In this document: positions 1 to 11,611 of the stretch, one piece after another
How positions within the stretch are numbered: the stretch's first letter is position 1
How the letters are laid out: each line of letters begins with the position of its first letter
Assembly (NCBI RefSeq): GCF_029962835.1
Contig: NC_080575.1
Coordinates: 42,694,336 to 42,758,335, forward strand
Source of the DNA: Magnolia sinica
Lineage: Eukaryota > Streptophyta > Magnoliopsida > Magnoliales > Magnoliaceae
Direction: 5' to 3'
Length of the DNA: 64,000 nt
The notes under the pieces: model-generated
The model's database searches: none
What the model was told of the DNA's origin: nothing
Seen by the model: only the letters and a program-made list of their open reading frames with translations
Made by a program: the position numbers and the translations under genes

Positions 1-1260
1 TCATAGGTTATTGGAATATTGTTTTATCGAAACATTTTTCAGAAAGGGCATCCATCACGTTAACAAGATCTCCTTGATAGAAAGAAGGAAAGGGAGATAA
101 TGAATTAGCCATTAATAAAGGTAAGAAGAAATTAGAAAACCAGAGGATTTAGAAAAGTATAGGAAAGAGTAGAGAGAAAAGGTATCAAAACGGCGCTTAT
201 ATCGGTCGAGGTAAAGGAACATTTATTAGGGCGTCATGGAGATTTTATGGGAAACGATCTAAGGACATGTGTAGGCACAGGGTTCGACTCTTGCTTCAAT
301 AAATGGCGACTGCTGCTGACATGTCACAATGAATCAATTGAAGGCAGTTATTAGCCTACTGCCACATGTGAATAATAAATGCTACATTACTGAGGGGTCA
401 CACGTCGCTTTCACGTTTTTCGAAAGGCAAAGAGACATGGGGGGCAATATTCATCTCCACTATTGTCATTCCTCATGAGAGCCAAACAAAATAGGTTATA
501 TGTGATATGTATAAATCTGCATAGTGTATTTGAAGATTTGAAAAAGATTTCTTAGCAAACAACAGCAGGAACATATCAAACATGCCACGTCATTATTTAA
601 GCGACCGATGGAAGAGAAATCGTGAAGGAGCGGTTATAGATTGATGAAAAAGGAAGAAACAGAGGAAGCCGAGTAGTGGTGAACGGTTATGGCAACCGTC
701 AGAACATGGGAAGGATCCAAATGGTCGGATTAAGGATATAAATAGTAAAGGAATTCAATAAGAAGATTTCGTCTCATACTAACCCTTAACTTTCAATTAT
801 CCTTTCAACCACCAGTCAATTTACATTCCATAGTGTAATCCTTTACTTTTTCTGTCAAGCAAATTACATTTCATAGTGCAATCCTTTACTTTCAGCATGT
901 TATTTACATTCCATATTGCAATCCGTAGCACTAACCAAGTAGCTGATAATTTTAAATGTAATTTGAGTCTATGCTCCTAAGCTGGATTTAGTTATTCCAT
1001 TTGAAAAAGTATTTTGTAGTAGTTCTCTGCGACCAACTGCAAGGATCCCTTTCTCATTTCACTTTATCTATATTGAAAAGTCCTTTCGTAGGGAAAGCAA
1101 AGGTGTAACCCATCATCAGAGGACAAACCCCACCCTTTGAATATCATCTGATCTTGTATACACATTGAATGAGCACCTAAATAGGCAGCTGATCTCATCA
1201 AATCTAGGTCATACACTACATGTCTGCCTATCTTAGCACTTGGGGTCATAGTTGTTCAGT
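1..1260 (+). repeat. LTR-like retrotransposon remnant (uncertain)
   Basis: No coding region is seen. A purine tract followed by GGGGGGCAATATT near 436-450 resembles the polypurine tract that precedes the 3' LTR of Tat-type gypsy elements, and a TATAAATAG box follows at 737-745. This spacing fits a polypurine tract followed by an LTR promoter, but no LTR end, primer-binding site or second copy is visible. The assignment is an inference. It could also be unrelated intergenic sequence. Confidence 0.3.
814..935. repeat. Imperfect tandem repeat, about 43 bp x 3
   Basis: Three successive units share the core TTTACATTCCATA followed by GTGCAATCC and CTTTACTTT. They start near 816, 860 and 901, and the third is degenerate. 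The array lies downstream of the TATA-like box of the putative LTR remnant. No function is evident. Confidence 0.6.
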
Positions 1261-1374
1261 TTGAATTATGCCGTAATTCCAATTCTAGCATGCCTACACA
1301 CATACTGCAAAAAACTGACCACCAATAGTAACGACAACTTTTTTGTGCTTCACGATGTTGTTTTGTCATTTGCA

Positions 1375-1665
1375 TGGGTCATGAGGATCTTGTATTGATC
1401 TTCCATGTAGTTGTGCCACCACATGTCGGCTTACTAGTCATTAAATCTAGCAAGATCAAATCAGATGTAAGCCACATGTTCACTTGGGTCATGAGGATCT
1501 TGTATTGATCTTCCATGTAGTTGTGCCACCACATGTCGGCTTACTAGTCATTAAATCTAACGAGATCAAATCAGGTGTAAGCCACATGTTCGCTTCGCTT
1601 GGGTCATGAGGATCTTGTATTGATCTTCCATGTCGTTGTGCTGCCACATGTCAGCTTACTATGTA
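1375..1665. repeat. Tandem repeat, 110-115 bp x about 2.6
   Basis: Units start at 1375, 1485 and 1600 with TGGGTCATGAGGATCTTG. The second unit carries an extra CGCTT at its end, which makes it 115 bp. The third is cut short near 1665. A degenerate piece of the same unit (actagccattgaatctggcg) recurs at 2086-2127, so the array once extended further or was partly copied. Confidence 0.85.
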
Positions 1666-1669
1666 AGAA

Positions 1670-2015
1670 TTCTATAAGGTGGGCTTTATTGATCAACAGT
1701 CTGGATTGTTTTAAGGTTGGATAACTAGTGGACCCTACTAAGTTGTAATGCATCTAAAATTCGTGTAAGGGATGAGATGCTAGAATTGTAATATACAATA
1801 CTATTCAAGTGGGACTAGGATTACTAAATTCGAGCCTCAAGGGAGAGGAGTTTTGATGGGTTTCAAACTCCTCTGCCCTTTATAACTATAAGCACAGGGT
1901 TGGGTCCCAAATCTAATGCATCGACAGAAGCAAGAATCCCGTCAGAGCTTCTCTAAAGTTGTAAGGAGAGGAAGACTTCAACATCCGACCTACAATGGCG
2001 TCTCAACAAGGTATG
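1670..2015 (+). promoter_or_regulatory. Promoter-like stretch with short ATG exon candidate
   Basis: A TATA-like sequence (TATAACTATA, about 1881) is followed about 115 bp later by an ATG at 1995. That ATG opens a five-codon stretch (Met-Ala-Ser-Gln-Gln) ending at a consensus-like splice donor GTATGC at 2011. This could be the promoter and first exon of a lost gene or the promoter end of an LTR. No downstream exon could be joined to it, so it is recorded only as a possibility. Confidence 0.2.
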
Positions 2016-2227
2016 CCATCTAGTCCTTTCAATCTCTATATCTAATACATAGCATGGTCCTTGCAATTCCGCATATTGATTACATACTAGCCATTGAATC
2101 TGGCGAGATCATATGAGATGTAAGAGGAAGCATATAAATCTTTGTGACTTTTATCTAATCTCTTGTTTTTCTTATGTCTGTTTTATTGCTATTTTCTTAT
2201 GTGATTTTACTAAGCTTTGCCTCAATT

Positions 2228-2431
2228 ATGTGTGGGTGTTTTTCGGAAACATCACACACTTAGTAAATCGCCCATGCCCATGTCACCATGTTTTAAATAG
2301 TAAAATCCCCTTCATCCATGAAGTTTTGTATGTGTGGGTGTTTTTCGGAAACATCACACTCTTAGTAAATCGCCCGTGCCCATGTCACCATGTTTTAAAT
2401 AGTAAAATCCCCTTCATCCATGAAGTTTTGT
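2228..2431. repeat. 102-bp tandem duplication
   Basis: Two near-identical copies of a 102-bp unit sit side by side (starts 2228 and 2330), beginning ATGTGTGGGTGTTTTTCGG. Because 102 is a multiple of three, the duplication lengthens a chance open frame on the + strand (2113-2535, 140 codons with a 34-residue repeat). The encoded residues resemble no family I know, so I treat this as non-coding. Confidence 0.85.
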
Positions 2432-3216
2432 ACTCGATGTTAATTCATAAAGTCAAAAGGAGCTTAGATCCACAACTCAAGTGGGGGCATAACACATGGA
2501 ATCATGGGAATGGGTTACCGATGATAAGTTCATGAGGAAGCACGTGCATGCTTCATCAAACCTATTAATAATGCTTTAGTCTCAGAGATAGAGAGAAGAT
2601 ATAAAAATAAGCTTAATAGAAAACTCATGTTTGGCCGAGTCAGGTGCCTTCACGGTTTTTTCTTCTTTTCATTAGTGCGCCCACGTGACTTTTAAATCCA
2701 TATTATCATCTGATCAATTAAAATAATAATTTTTGATGGATGGAGTTGACTTTAGAATATGGTGGACCCAACGGAGAGCTTCACATGGTCTCTTGACAAT
2801 TTTCGGATAATTTTGGATTGTTCCCATTGCGAACAGAGGAGCCCTATCCACGTACGCGGCTACGGTGGATCCTGACTGTGGGACGCACCTTGAGGTATGT
2901 ACCTTACATCCACGCCGTCCATCCGTTTTGAAAGCTCATTTAAGGCACAGATCCAAAAATGAAGCAGATACAATTCTCAGGTGGAGCACACCAAAGGAAG
3001 CAGTGGTGATTGAATATACACCATTAAAAACTTATTAGGGGCCACCGGGATGTTTATTTTCCATCCAACCTATTGATACGGTCACAAAGACATGGATGAA
3101 GGGACCACGCAATATCAGCTTGATCCAAAATTTTGTGGTAGGTCAATCACCACTTTTTCCTTAGTGATAGACTCGGAGGAGTTTCAACACGAGGTCTTGG
3201 ATTTGAGGCACATAGG

Positions 3217-3545
3217 TAGAGGTGGGCATCAAGTCAAGTCAGACCGAGTTAGGTCCAACTCGACTTGATCCGAAATTTTGAAAACCCCAACCCAAACTCT
3301 ATCCGACTCAGGATCGAGTCCAGCGGGCCTGACTCGATCCGAACCGATTCTTAGTTGGGCTGACCCAAACCGAGTCAGATCGAGTTGGGTATGATTCGGA
3401 TCGGCCCGGATGCAACACAGGGGGCAAGGCCGATTAGAGCCATCCATTTTAATTAAAATAATAATAATAAATAAATAAATACCTAAAAAATTGAGCTCGA
3501 GAATGGGCTGGGTGGTCGGACCGATGCTGTTGTGCGGACGAGGGG

Positions 3546-3582
<37 letters not shown>

Positions 3583-4092
3583 GGAGGAGGAGGAGCCCGA
3601 AGCCTGGCGGGTGCTACTCAGCTATTGTGTGGACGAGTGGAGGAGAGAGAGGGGAGGAGGAGCTCGAAGCCAGACGGGTGCTGTTGTGCAGACGAGTGCA
3701 GGAGAGAGAGGAGGAGGAGGAGGAGCTCGAAGCTGGACAGGTGCTGCTATGTGGACAAGTGGAGGAGAGAGAGAGGAGGAGGAGCTCAAAGCTGGACGGG
3801 TGCTAGAGTAGGGGATGTCGAGATTGGGTTGGATGCGGCGGTTGTCCGCTAGGGTTAGGGTAGAGAGGGGAATGAGTATTTGTTTTTGTATATATAATAC
3901 CTTATTTTGGTCCGAGTCAGGTTTCAGATCAAATCGGATTTCAGATTAGGTCGGATCGGATTACTAAGTAACTTGTACTCGACTTGATCAAGATTCGGAT
4001 TAGGGTGGGTCTACTCGATCCAAACCCGACCCTGGCATTCGATTCGAGTCAAGTCGGATCTGCCGAATTGAGTCGAGCCCTACCCATCTCTA
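3217..4092. mobile_element. hAT-like non-autonomous transposon
   Basis: The ends are imperfect terminal inverted repeats: TAGAGGTGGGCATC at the left and the complement of TAGAGATGGGTAGGGC at the right. The flanking 8-mers, cacatagg and tccatcgg, match at five of eight positions, which fits a decayed 8-bp duplication of the hAT superfamily but does not prove it. Subterminal regions are rich in short TCGAGTC/GACTCGA-type motifs on both strands. The interior carries a GA tract and a minisatellite. It encodes no transposase. Confidence 0.5.
3541..3810. repeat. GA microsatellite and about 60-bp minisatellite
   Basis: A (GA)n run occupies about 3549-3580. It is followed by three to four imperfect units of about 60 bp, each with GAGGAGGAGCTCGAAGC, a variable GGACGGGTGCTG core and GTGGACGAGTGGAGGAGAG. 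The array keeps two + frames open for about 106 codons each, giving Arg/Glu-rich low-complexity products that are not credible proteins. Confidence 0.8.
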
Positions 4093-4341
4093 TCCATCGG
4101 TGGTGAAATCCCACTACGGTATGCATAGGTGTGTGTCGAGTGTATTTGTAAATAATAAAAAAAATCACCACCTTTTCCTGTGTTGTGGTCTACCTGAGAT
4201 TTTTATCTACTTCATATTTTGGATCGCTATCAAACGGATGGACAGAGTGGATGTAAGGCACATATATCACGGTGGAACCCCAGTCAAGGATCCAGTGACC
4301 CATCAACTAACCATAACGTTTCCATGACTAGGTAATGTTAG

Positions 4342-4560
4342 ACCCGACTTTGGTGGATCTTAACTATGGGGCCTACCCTGATCTATGTGTCTTATATCCA
4401 TGCCGTCCATCCTTTTTTTTCAACTTATTTTAGGGCATGAGCCTAAAAATGAAGCAGATCCAAATATCAAGTGGCCACATTATAGGAAACAATGGTGATT
4501 GAGTGTCACCATTAGAAACTTCTTGCGATCCACCATTTTGTGTGGTGTGGCACACTTAAG
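4342..4560. repeat. Partial copy of the dispersed MITE family
   Basis: The order of motifs (TGGTGGATCTTAACTATGGGG, ATCCATGCCGTCCATCC, GAGCCTAAAAATGAAGCAGA, GTGGTGATTGAGTGT) matches the left arm of the fold-back element at 2867. Only one arm is visible. No gene is present between here and the gypsy LTR at 4637. Confidence 0.6.
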
Positions 4561-4636
4561 TCATGAATTGGTCTTTTTAGATATTTTAATTATATAAAAA
4601 TATTTATTTAAAGATTAAAATTTTCTTGATATTTAT

Positions 4637-5294
4637 TGTTATTGGTAAAATCGAGTTAAAAAGACCATCAGAACAGACTCTTTGAATTACCAAAGGACTA
4701 AAGAGGATGAACTAAGCAAGGACACTCAATGACCGATTTGAAATAGTTTAAGTAGTTTGGAAATAAGAATCATCAACAAACCTACAGATCTCGACTACAA
4801 GCACCAATCTCGACCTTAGCCGTTGATCTCGACCTCGGATTTTGACCTCGACCTCGACCTCAGATGTCGATCTCAACCAAGGATGTCGACCTCGATCTCA
4901 GAATACAAATGACCATAAAGAATCTTGCGCCACATATAGGTAGGACTGCCCAGCGAGATCCTAGTCGAAGATTACACCAATTGACGCATAGTTGGAGAAA
5001 TATCCAAGAGCATATTCCAACTCCAATACGGGCCCGTCCAGCATATCTTACATATTTGCTCATATATGAAAGCTACCTAGCTAACCTATAAATACATCAC
5101 CTTACCCAAGAGAAAGGTACACACAACTATCCCGACCCTAATTACGCCTACTTTGAGTCTATACACCTAATTTAAGCATCAGAAGGTCCCCGGCCACAGC
5201 AGCGCCCCCAGTGTCTCATTGTTTTCCATTAAAGTGCAGGTATCTAATGGCTCATAGGAGGTGAGATAGAATCGACCAAATTTAAGTGATAATA
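4637..5294 (+). repeat. 5' LTR of the Tat-like element
   Basis: It starts TGTTATTGG, matching the 3' LTR start TGTTATAGG, and ends just before the primer-binding site at about 5298-5315. A dense run of CTCGACCTCG-type hexamer repeats fills about 4800-4880, and a TATAAATA box sits at 5087-5094. The same landmarks recur in the split 3' LTR (21733-22132 plus 26379-26715). Confidence 0.8.
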
Positions 5295-5297
5295 GTT

Positions 5298-5315
5298 TAG
5301 CGTCGTCTGTGGGAA
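5298..5315 (+). promoter_or_regulatory. Primer-binding-site-like sequence
   Basis: TAGCGTCGTCTGTGGGAA is close to the TGGCGCCGTCTGTGGGAA sequence commonly found just inside the 5' LTR of Tat/Athila-type gypsy elements. Two differences lie in the priming core. It marks the boundary between LTR and interior. Confidence 0.65.
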
Positions 5316-6600
5316 TGGCGACAATAAAGCCATTAAGAAGTTCCCCTACATCGAGTAGTTTACTTGCCTGTCCACTTCTCCCTTTGATGGCTAAAGGAAA
5401 GAGAAAGACTTTGGCCACTATCGCCGAACCAATACCAAAAGATCAGCCTGAAAATCCTCAGGCTCTGCGATTAGGTTCTCAGCCTGATCCGTATTCCCTG
5501 TGATCGCACAAAGATCCAAGAACAGGGGAAGTTGGCTCATCTCTCTAGAGACCAAGTCAAGGCTTTGATCGGCAACATTGATCACATCATGCAAATATTA
5601 TAAAAGCAACACTTCCTCCCCAACAACCAAGGCGTGGGAAAGATCAACCAATGCGAAGTAGGTGTGTCCCCACAAAAACCATGGGAATGACCGAGCTCGC
5701 CGAGTCTGATCTGCGACACACTTTGGAAAAGAGGATATGAGGTAACACCCCTGAAGTTATACTAGAGAAAAAAGTCCCATGGGAGGCAAAACTGAAGGAA
5801 ATATGAGATTAGCTCGGAGACATTTAGCAAGCATGTTGGGCTAAGGCTCCCGCCTCCGTCGATGCTCTGCTTGAAGAAGCCGATCCCCCATTCACAGACA
5901 ACATCATGAAATTCCAACTACCATATAGGTTCTGGATGCCTTAGATAACTCCCTATACAGGGTCAGGTGATCTGGCTGAGCACCTAGAATCCTTTTGAGC
6001 ATATGGATGGAACTTCACGGTGCTTCTGGACCCATGATGTGTAGGTCGTTCTCCTTTACTTTGTCAGGGGCCACACGGAAATGGTACAGACATCTGAAGC
6101 CCAAGTCCATCAACTCGTTCACCCAGCTCAACAAGGCCTTCATTACACAATTCATTGGCGGGAAAGACAGGAAAGCCTACAACTCACCTTCTTATAATTA
6201 CATAGAGAGAGGATGAGCTTCTTAGAGACTACATCATCCGCTTCGATGCTGAAGTAATTCAGGTCGACGATTATTCTGACCAAATAGTTCTTACCGCCAT
6301 AGTGGCTAACCTTAAACAAGGAAAGTTCATATTCTCAATCTGTAAGAATCCCCCGACTACTCTCGTCAACCTGCTTAACTGAGCTAAAAAAATTCAAATG
6401 CAGAAGAGTTCTTCAGTGCACGGAGGGCTACTCGTGGTAGAAACAGTACGACAAGAGAGAAAAAGTGAAAGGAAGAGGGGGAGTCTTTCGCTGCTAATGC
6501 CAAGAGGAAAAAGGAGGATGACCAGAGTAGAGACCAACGACCTAGCTGACGTCTCTTAGCTTGGTCCCACCAGGACATGCCAGGTTAGAGGAGATCAACA
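5315..6600 (+). pseudogene. Degenerate gag of the Tat-like element
   Basis: Gag would form the particle that packages the element RNA. The reading frame is recognisable only in pieces. A short N-terminal piece starts at an ATG (5315). A later piece contains residues like PPFTDNIMKFQLPYRFWMP, interrupted by stops. The Retrotrans_gag core lies at about 5995-6213 (WMELHGASGPMMCRSFSFTL, then TRKWYRHLKP and FITQFIGG). After a frameshift it continues to about 6380 (LLRDYIIRFDAEVIQVDDYS). Many stops and at least two frameshifts rule out a functional product. Neighbours are the primer-binding site upstream and the pol fragment downstream, the usual order for the family. Confidence 0.75.
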
Positions 6601-7345
6601 TGAGGCTAGACAATGCTACTCGATAGTGCTCTGGCTGAAAGTGCAATGACAGCAGGCAATGAACATCACCTCCCTGGACCCATGGGAGGAATCTACTGAA
6701 AGAGAATCGTCAGTGGAAGACCTCGTGTCAATACAACTCTCCGAGTCCGATCTAACCCACACTATCTAGGTTGGGTCGTTGCTCAAGCTAGGACGTTGAG
6801 CAGAGATAGTTGACCTGCTGAGAAAGCATGCCAGGTTAAAGGAGATCAACATGAGGCTAGACAATGCTACTCGATAGCGCTCCGGATGAAAGTGCAATGA
6901 TAGCAGGCAATGAACATCACCTCCCTGGACCCATGGGAGGAATCTACTGAAAGAGAATCGTCAGTGGAAGACCTCGTGTCGATACAACTCTCCGAGTCCG
7001 ATCTAACCCACACTATCTAGGTCGGGTCGTTGCTCAAGCTAGGACGTTGAGCAGAGATAGTTGACCTGCTGAGAAAGCATGTCGATTGATGTCTTTGCTT
7101 GGTCCCACCAGGACATGCTCGACATAGTCTCGAAAGTTATGGTCCATTGACTGAATGTGGACCCCGACTACAAGCTAGTAAAGCAGAAGAGACGAGCACT
7201 CGACCTTGAAAGGAACTCAGTGGGGGAGCCTTGGGGCCAAACTGGGAAGGACCATATAGGGTAGCCATTATAGTCCGCCCGAGAACATAGAGGGTCAACT
7301 CTTAACTTACCCTTGGAATGCTAAGCACCTAAAAATCTATTATCC
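6560..7345 (+). pseudogene. Deleted pol remnant (pre-RT and integrase tail)
   Basis: Near 7065-7200 the frame reads LLRKHVD, then pieces of FAWSHQDM and LNVDPDYKLVKQKRRA, the segment just upstream of the gypsy reverse transcriptase core. Directly after it, at about 7225-7345, comes integrase C-terminal sequence (NWEGPYRVAIIVRPRT, then a degenerate form of the PWNAKHLKIYY tail). Everything between, meaning the RT catalytic core, RNase H and integrase core, is missing, so several kilobases were deleted. Stops and frameshifts are present. The element cannot encode its own transposition enzymes. Confidence 0.7.
6576..7077. repeat. 251-bp tandem duplication within the pol remnant
   Basis: Copy 1 (6576-6826) and copy 2 (6827-7077) both start CATGCCAGGTTA and end CTGCTGAGAAAG, and differ at only a handful of positions. 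A TTGGTCCCACCAGGACATG motif lies just before copy 1 (6561) and again after copy 2 (about 7100). This hints that a longer segment was involved. Confidence 0.9.
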
Positions 7346-7782
7346 ATAAGAGGTCTTTTCTATAAGTGTTTTGACTATTCTCAACTGTCCACCTTGGGAC
7401 GAAGCTACTAACCGTCGACAGATTGCTACACGCACATGGAATGTCAACTCTAGTCCCATCCATGGAATGCCATGCACCTAAAGATATATTATCCATGATG
7501 GATTTTTACAAGCGTTACGACTGCACTCATCTGTCCACCTCAGAAAAAAGCTACTCATTATCGACAAATCAGTGCATGCTTGACTATAAGAAGCCTACCT
7601 TATTTAAAAGAAAAAAGTTCTTTTCTACATTTCTACTGTTTTGTCTACTAGTTGTGCGACCTAAAAATCTACATGCTCGACTACAAGAAACATTACTTAT
7701 TTAAAGGAAAAAATGTTCTTTTCTACGTTTCTATTGTTTTGTCTGCTAGTTTTGTAACTAAAAATTACATGCTCAACTATTC
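7316..7782. repeat. Tandem repeats downstream of pol in the Tat-like element
   Basis: Two different units are duplicated. One of about 150 bp (GGAATGCTAAGCACCTAAAA at 7316, GGAATGCCATGCACCTAAAG at 7467) is followed by one of about 100 bp with the core AAATCTACATGCTCGACTA. Fragments of that core reappear to the right of the nested insertion (21497-21545), which shows that 7782 and 21492 were once adjacent. Confidence 0.75.
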
Positions 7783-7827
7783 TGTAACACCCCAAATTTT
7801 TGCTATTTTGGATTGCCAAAAATCCTT

Positions 7828-7872
<45 letters not shown>

Positions 7873-9813
7873 ATATAACTAGCCACGTCATCACTTACTG
7901 ACCCTTGACGCTCGAGGTGAGCTTATACGTGGCGGTACCAATAAAGAACTGTACAAATAAGATTGATCAACCATAGAAAACCAATGAATCCAATCGATCA
8001 CTTAAACATCGAGTGTAGCCCCATGATTTATTCACATAGGGCCCAAATCTAACCGACCTGCCATCGACTAATCAAACAACCGTAACTAAATTAGAGATGT
8101 ACTCAAACTCGAGCCAGTTATGGGTCAGACCATAATTAATAAAAAAAATTAACCCAGTTACTCTTTTAGCCTAAAACCGACAGTTTAGAGTGATCATGAT
8201 CGAATCACCATTTTCGCTAATTTTGAATAAGTCATACTGTGAACTTAATTAATCCATACCTCAACAATTATGCCTAAGAAATATCCCACCCAATTTACTG
8301 CAGAAATGCCCTAATTACCCGAACAAGCTCTAGACTGCTCGTTAGTGGACCACTAGTTCCAAAATTATAGACTAATATTCATCTCACTGGGCTTGTGGTC
8401 CATCACGGGCAATGGACTCAAACGACGCTTGGAAATGGATGATCTGAACCGTCCAGCTAGCGCTTGTAAAACGTAACTATCCCAAGTAATAACCTGAAAT
8501 CTGAATTTTTAAAACAATTAGCCCTGTCACTTATGACAATGAATTAGGACACTTCAGCCGTCGAATTTAACCCAAACTTGCACCACAGGATGAGAATATT
8601 TCCTTGCACTCGTCCACCGAATTTGACTCTTGATCGATGGACATTAACCATTGATCGCAAAACGGACCCTTGCGATCAATCCCCACATCTGTTTGCCACC
8701 AAACCTTGGATAACCCCTCATTAGACCATGGGGCGCCCATCTCATAACTCAGATGGGCTAGGGGGCCACCAGGGTAGCCTCAAAAGCCATAAATGGGCCC
8801 CAAAGGGTCACTTAAGGAAGTCCATGGCCAACTGGACAAAAGTCTAGGCTATAAAAGCCTTCAAACCCCTCTCTCCCTCACTCCCACAGCAATTTCCAGC
8901 AAAAAGAGAGAGAGAGAGAGAAACAAAGATAGAGGAGAGAGAAGAGAGAGAGTGGGAGAGCAAGGAGAGCTAGGAATTTGAAATTTCCACTCTCCTACCT
9001 CCGTCATTTGTCGAAAACCGCGGCCCTACCACCATAGAGGCGAAGTGTAGCTGATTAAAGGTAACATTTCTATCTCTCCTCCATTTTCCTTAGCTTGGGC
9101 CGCTTGCATGTGTCTTGACATGCAATTCCTCTGGCACAGGGCCTTGGCACATTAAATTTATAGACATGGCGCCGCTAGAGTGACTCTAAGGACCTCTAAT
9201 CTATGATAGGTGCGGACCATTACCTCTAGGTGGCCTGCTATCATGCCTAGAGCGAACCCTAGTGATTATGTGTGGAGATTTTACTTTGCATGTTGCTATT
9301 ATAGTATGACATTGCTGAATTTGAACTTGTGCATGAAATTTCCCTAAATTGGGAAAGGAATTTCGATTTTAACTCCCTTGATGCATGTATTATTTGAATT
9401 GTTTGGCAATTGTGAAATTGCATGTGTATTATCCCCAATTTTGCTGATTTCACAAGTCGAATTCGGCTGCATGTCCCATGTATATGTAGGTTAGGAAAAT
9501 TGAGCAATTGTATCTTTGATTTGTTGACCATTATGGAATTCCTAATTAGGATGTCCCCAAATTTTTACTAAGATAACAAGATGCAATTGTGCGCATGTCT
9601 CTCACATGGGGTAGAGTGGGTGAATTAACTGCCCGCATTTCCCCATGTAGGCTCAATTCTTCATATAGTTGGCTATAATGCTCATTCCCATTTCATGTCC
9701 TCTTGAAACCTAAACCCATGTGCATGTCTGATTAGGAATACCTTGAATTGTACCAAACAATAACTTGTGTGTACTGATATTGAATGCAGATTATTATTAT
9801 ACATGCCTGATTT

Positions 9814-11606
9814 TGTAAGTGCTATGTTGTAATTCTAGCACCCACCCGGTATTGTCAAATTTCGTTGCGTCAAACCACTTGGAGTCAATATCTTGTTATG
9901 ATAAGATGGAAAGTTCAACTTCAAGATCACCATCGTCAACTCTTCTACATTTTCAAGTTGAAGAACTTTGCCAAAGATCCAACACAAGCTCAAGTACAAG
10001 AACAAAAAGTCTATCACAAGCTCAAAGCTCAAGTTCAAGTTCATTACCTCTAACTCAAGTCTTAAGTACTCAAGCTCATATTTCAAGATCGCTACCTCAA
10101 GCTTAAGATCACAAGCTCAAGCTCAAACTCTAGAATACGAGGTCAAGCTTCATGTGCTTCAATATAAACAATCTACCGAAGCGATCGATGTTTCAATATT
10201 TCATACTCACATTTAAGGTATATGGATGACCCTAGATTGACCATAGGTTAGGTCATATTAATTGCATATTGAATTTGGGTCAATGTATAAGTTTATAGGC
10301 TTTTCTTTGACTAGTCCTAGTCATTGTTCGACTAGTATAGGCACTGGTGTGACCAGTCCAAGGAGTTTCTTGACCAATCCAAGATTTGTTGAGAATTTTT
10401 GAGAAATTTTTGTTATGGCTATACCAGGCATGCACACTACTCGAACAGTCGAACAGGGCTCGACACGAACTCCAGCAAGGAGATTTTTACCCACTCTTTT
10501 GGTCGAGCAGGCCACTCGACCAGTCGAGTAACGGGTTTATCTTATCGCGCCAGATTTTTTGAAAATTGGTTGCTGCTTCGTCGAGTCGAACCGACCCTTA
10601 GACTAGTCGAGAGAATAGTATTTCTGCCTATAAATAGAGGACATTTCTCAAAATTATTCATTCATTCTAAGCCTAATCAAGCCATCATTCTGAGAGATAA
10701 GTTCCTGCAACTGTGAAGCTATTACTTATTCATTTTAGATTCTTTTATAGCTTTTTGTATTTGATTTTGAGATCTCGTTATTCAATTTTATTATACTAAA
10801 AAGGGAATTTTGATTTACCCTTTTGCGATCAAAATCAAATCAAGCTAGCCTCAGGTTAATTTAATTTAAAAATCATTTAAAATTTGAACCCTTTCATTTG
10901 TGAGATTGGACATTGAACATCTACGTCTACATCGAATTGGTTCTACCAGGCTACATTGGAAGAAGAATCTTCAGATAAGTACAATTTCATTTTTTGCATT
11001 TTTGGTTTGTGAGATTCAGCTAGGAAAAACTCATTGTGGGTTTTTTGTGATTGTTTAAGCCCATTTGAAAAAACACAATTGTGAAGGTTTTAAGGTGAAC
11101 CTTGGAAAACCTTATTTCTTAGTGAAAGCCAAGGTTTAAGGTGAACCTTGGAAAACCTTATTTCTTAGTGAAAGCCAATATCCCGTGGGTGTGGATATTG
11201 GGAGTGGAGTAGTTATGTGTCTGTTTACGAATAGTTGGTGTACACGCACGAACCACTATAATTCTCAGAGTTTGGATGATGATTGTGATGTATGTGTGGT
11301 GCTGAATGTTATAATTTTCTTTATGCACTTGTGGTGAATGTTGTAATAATTTAGTTTATTTTCTTCGCCTCATTCTCAGTTTGAGTTTTTAATACTTACC
11401 AACATTTTAGACATCAAGTTGTCCTACCATAAACCTTGGTTTTTGGTGAAAGGTTGTCCTTAGAACTCAGTTTGTATCAACCTCTCAAGTCTAGTGCATT
11501 TGAGGTTGCTATTTAATTGTGCTATCTATCTTTGTATTCCGCATTTATTTTTTATTTGGCATAATCCTATTCACCCCCCTCTAGGACTTAGAGCTCGACC
11601 TTTTCA
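9814..11606 (+). repeat. First LTR of the Sirevirus-type element
   Basis: It starts TGTAAGTGCTATG and ends CGACCTTTTCA. It holds a TATAAATAG box at 10629-10637 and many short CTCGACCAGTCGAG-type motifs (10320-10620). It is 51 bp longer than the second LTR, mainly because of a private tandem duplication of about 47 bp near 11092-11185 (core GGTGAACCTTGGAAAACC). Confidence 0.9.
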
Positions 11607-11611
11607 GATTT

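Larger units (their letters stand above)
2867..4293. mobile_element. Fold-back MITE, split by a later insertion
   Basis: The left arm (about 2867-3212) begins GGATCCTGACTG and contains CTTACATCCACGCCGTCCAT and AAAAATGAAGCAGAT. The right arm (about 4096-4293) reads the same order on the complementary strand: the end pairs with GGATCC at 4288, and the complements of ACTTCATATTTTGGATC and GATGGACAGAGTGGATGTAAG follow. The arms are imperfect. The element between them (3217-4092) is a later insertion. Related arms recur at 4342-4560 and many times between 42990 and 45420, so this is a dispersed family. No coding capacity is seen. Confidence 0.7.

Noticed and set aside
2113..2535. 140-codon open frame with a 34-residue internal repeat
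   Set aside because: It exists because a 102-bp DNA segment was duplicated in phase; there is no known domain and no promoter or splice context.
3491..3852. Two overlapping 106-codon Arg/Glu-rich open frames
   Set aside because: They are produced by a GA tract and a minisatellite within a hAT-like element.
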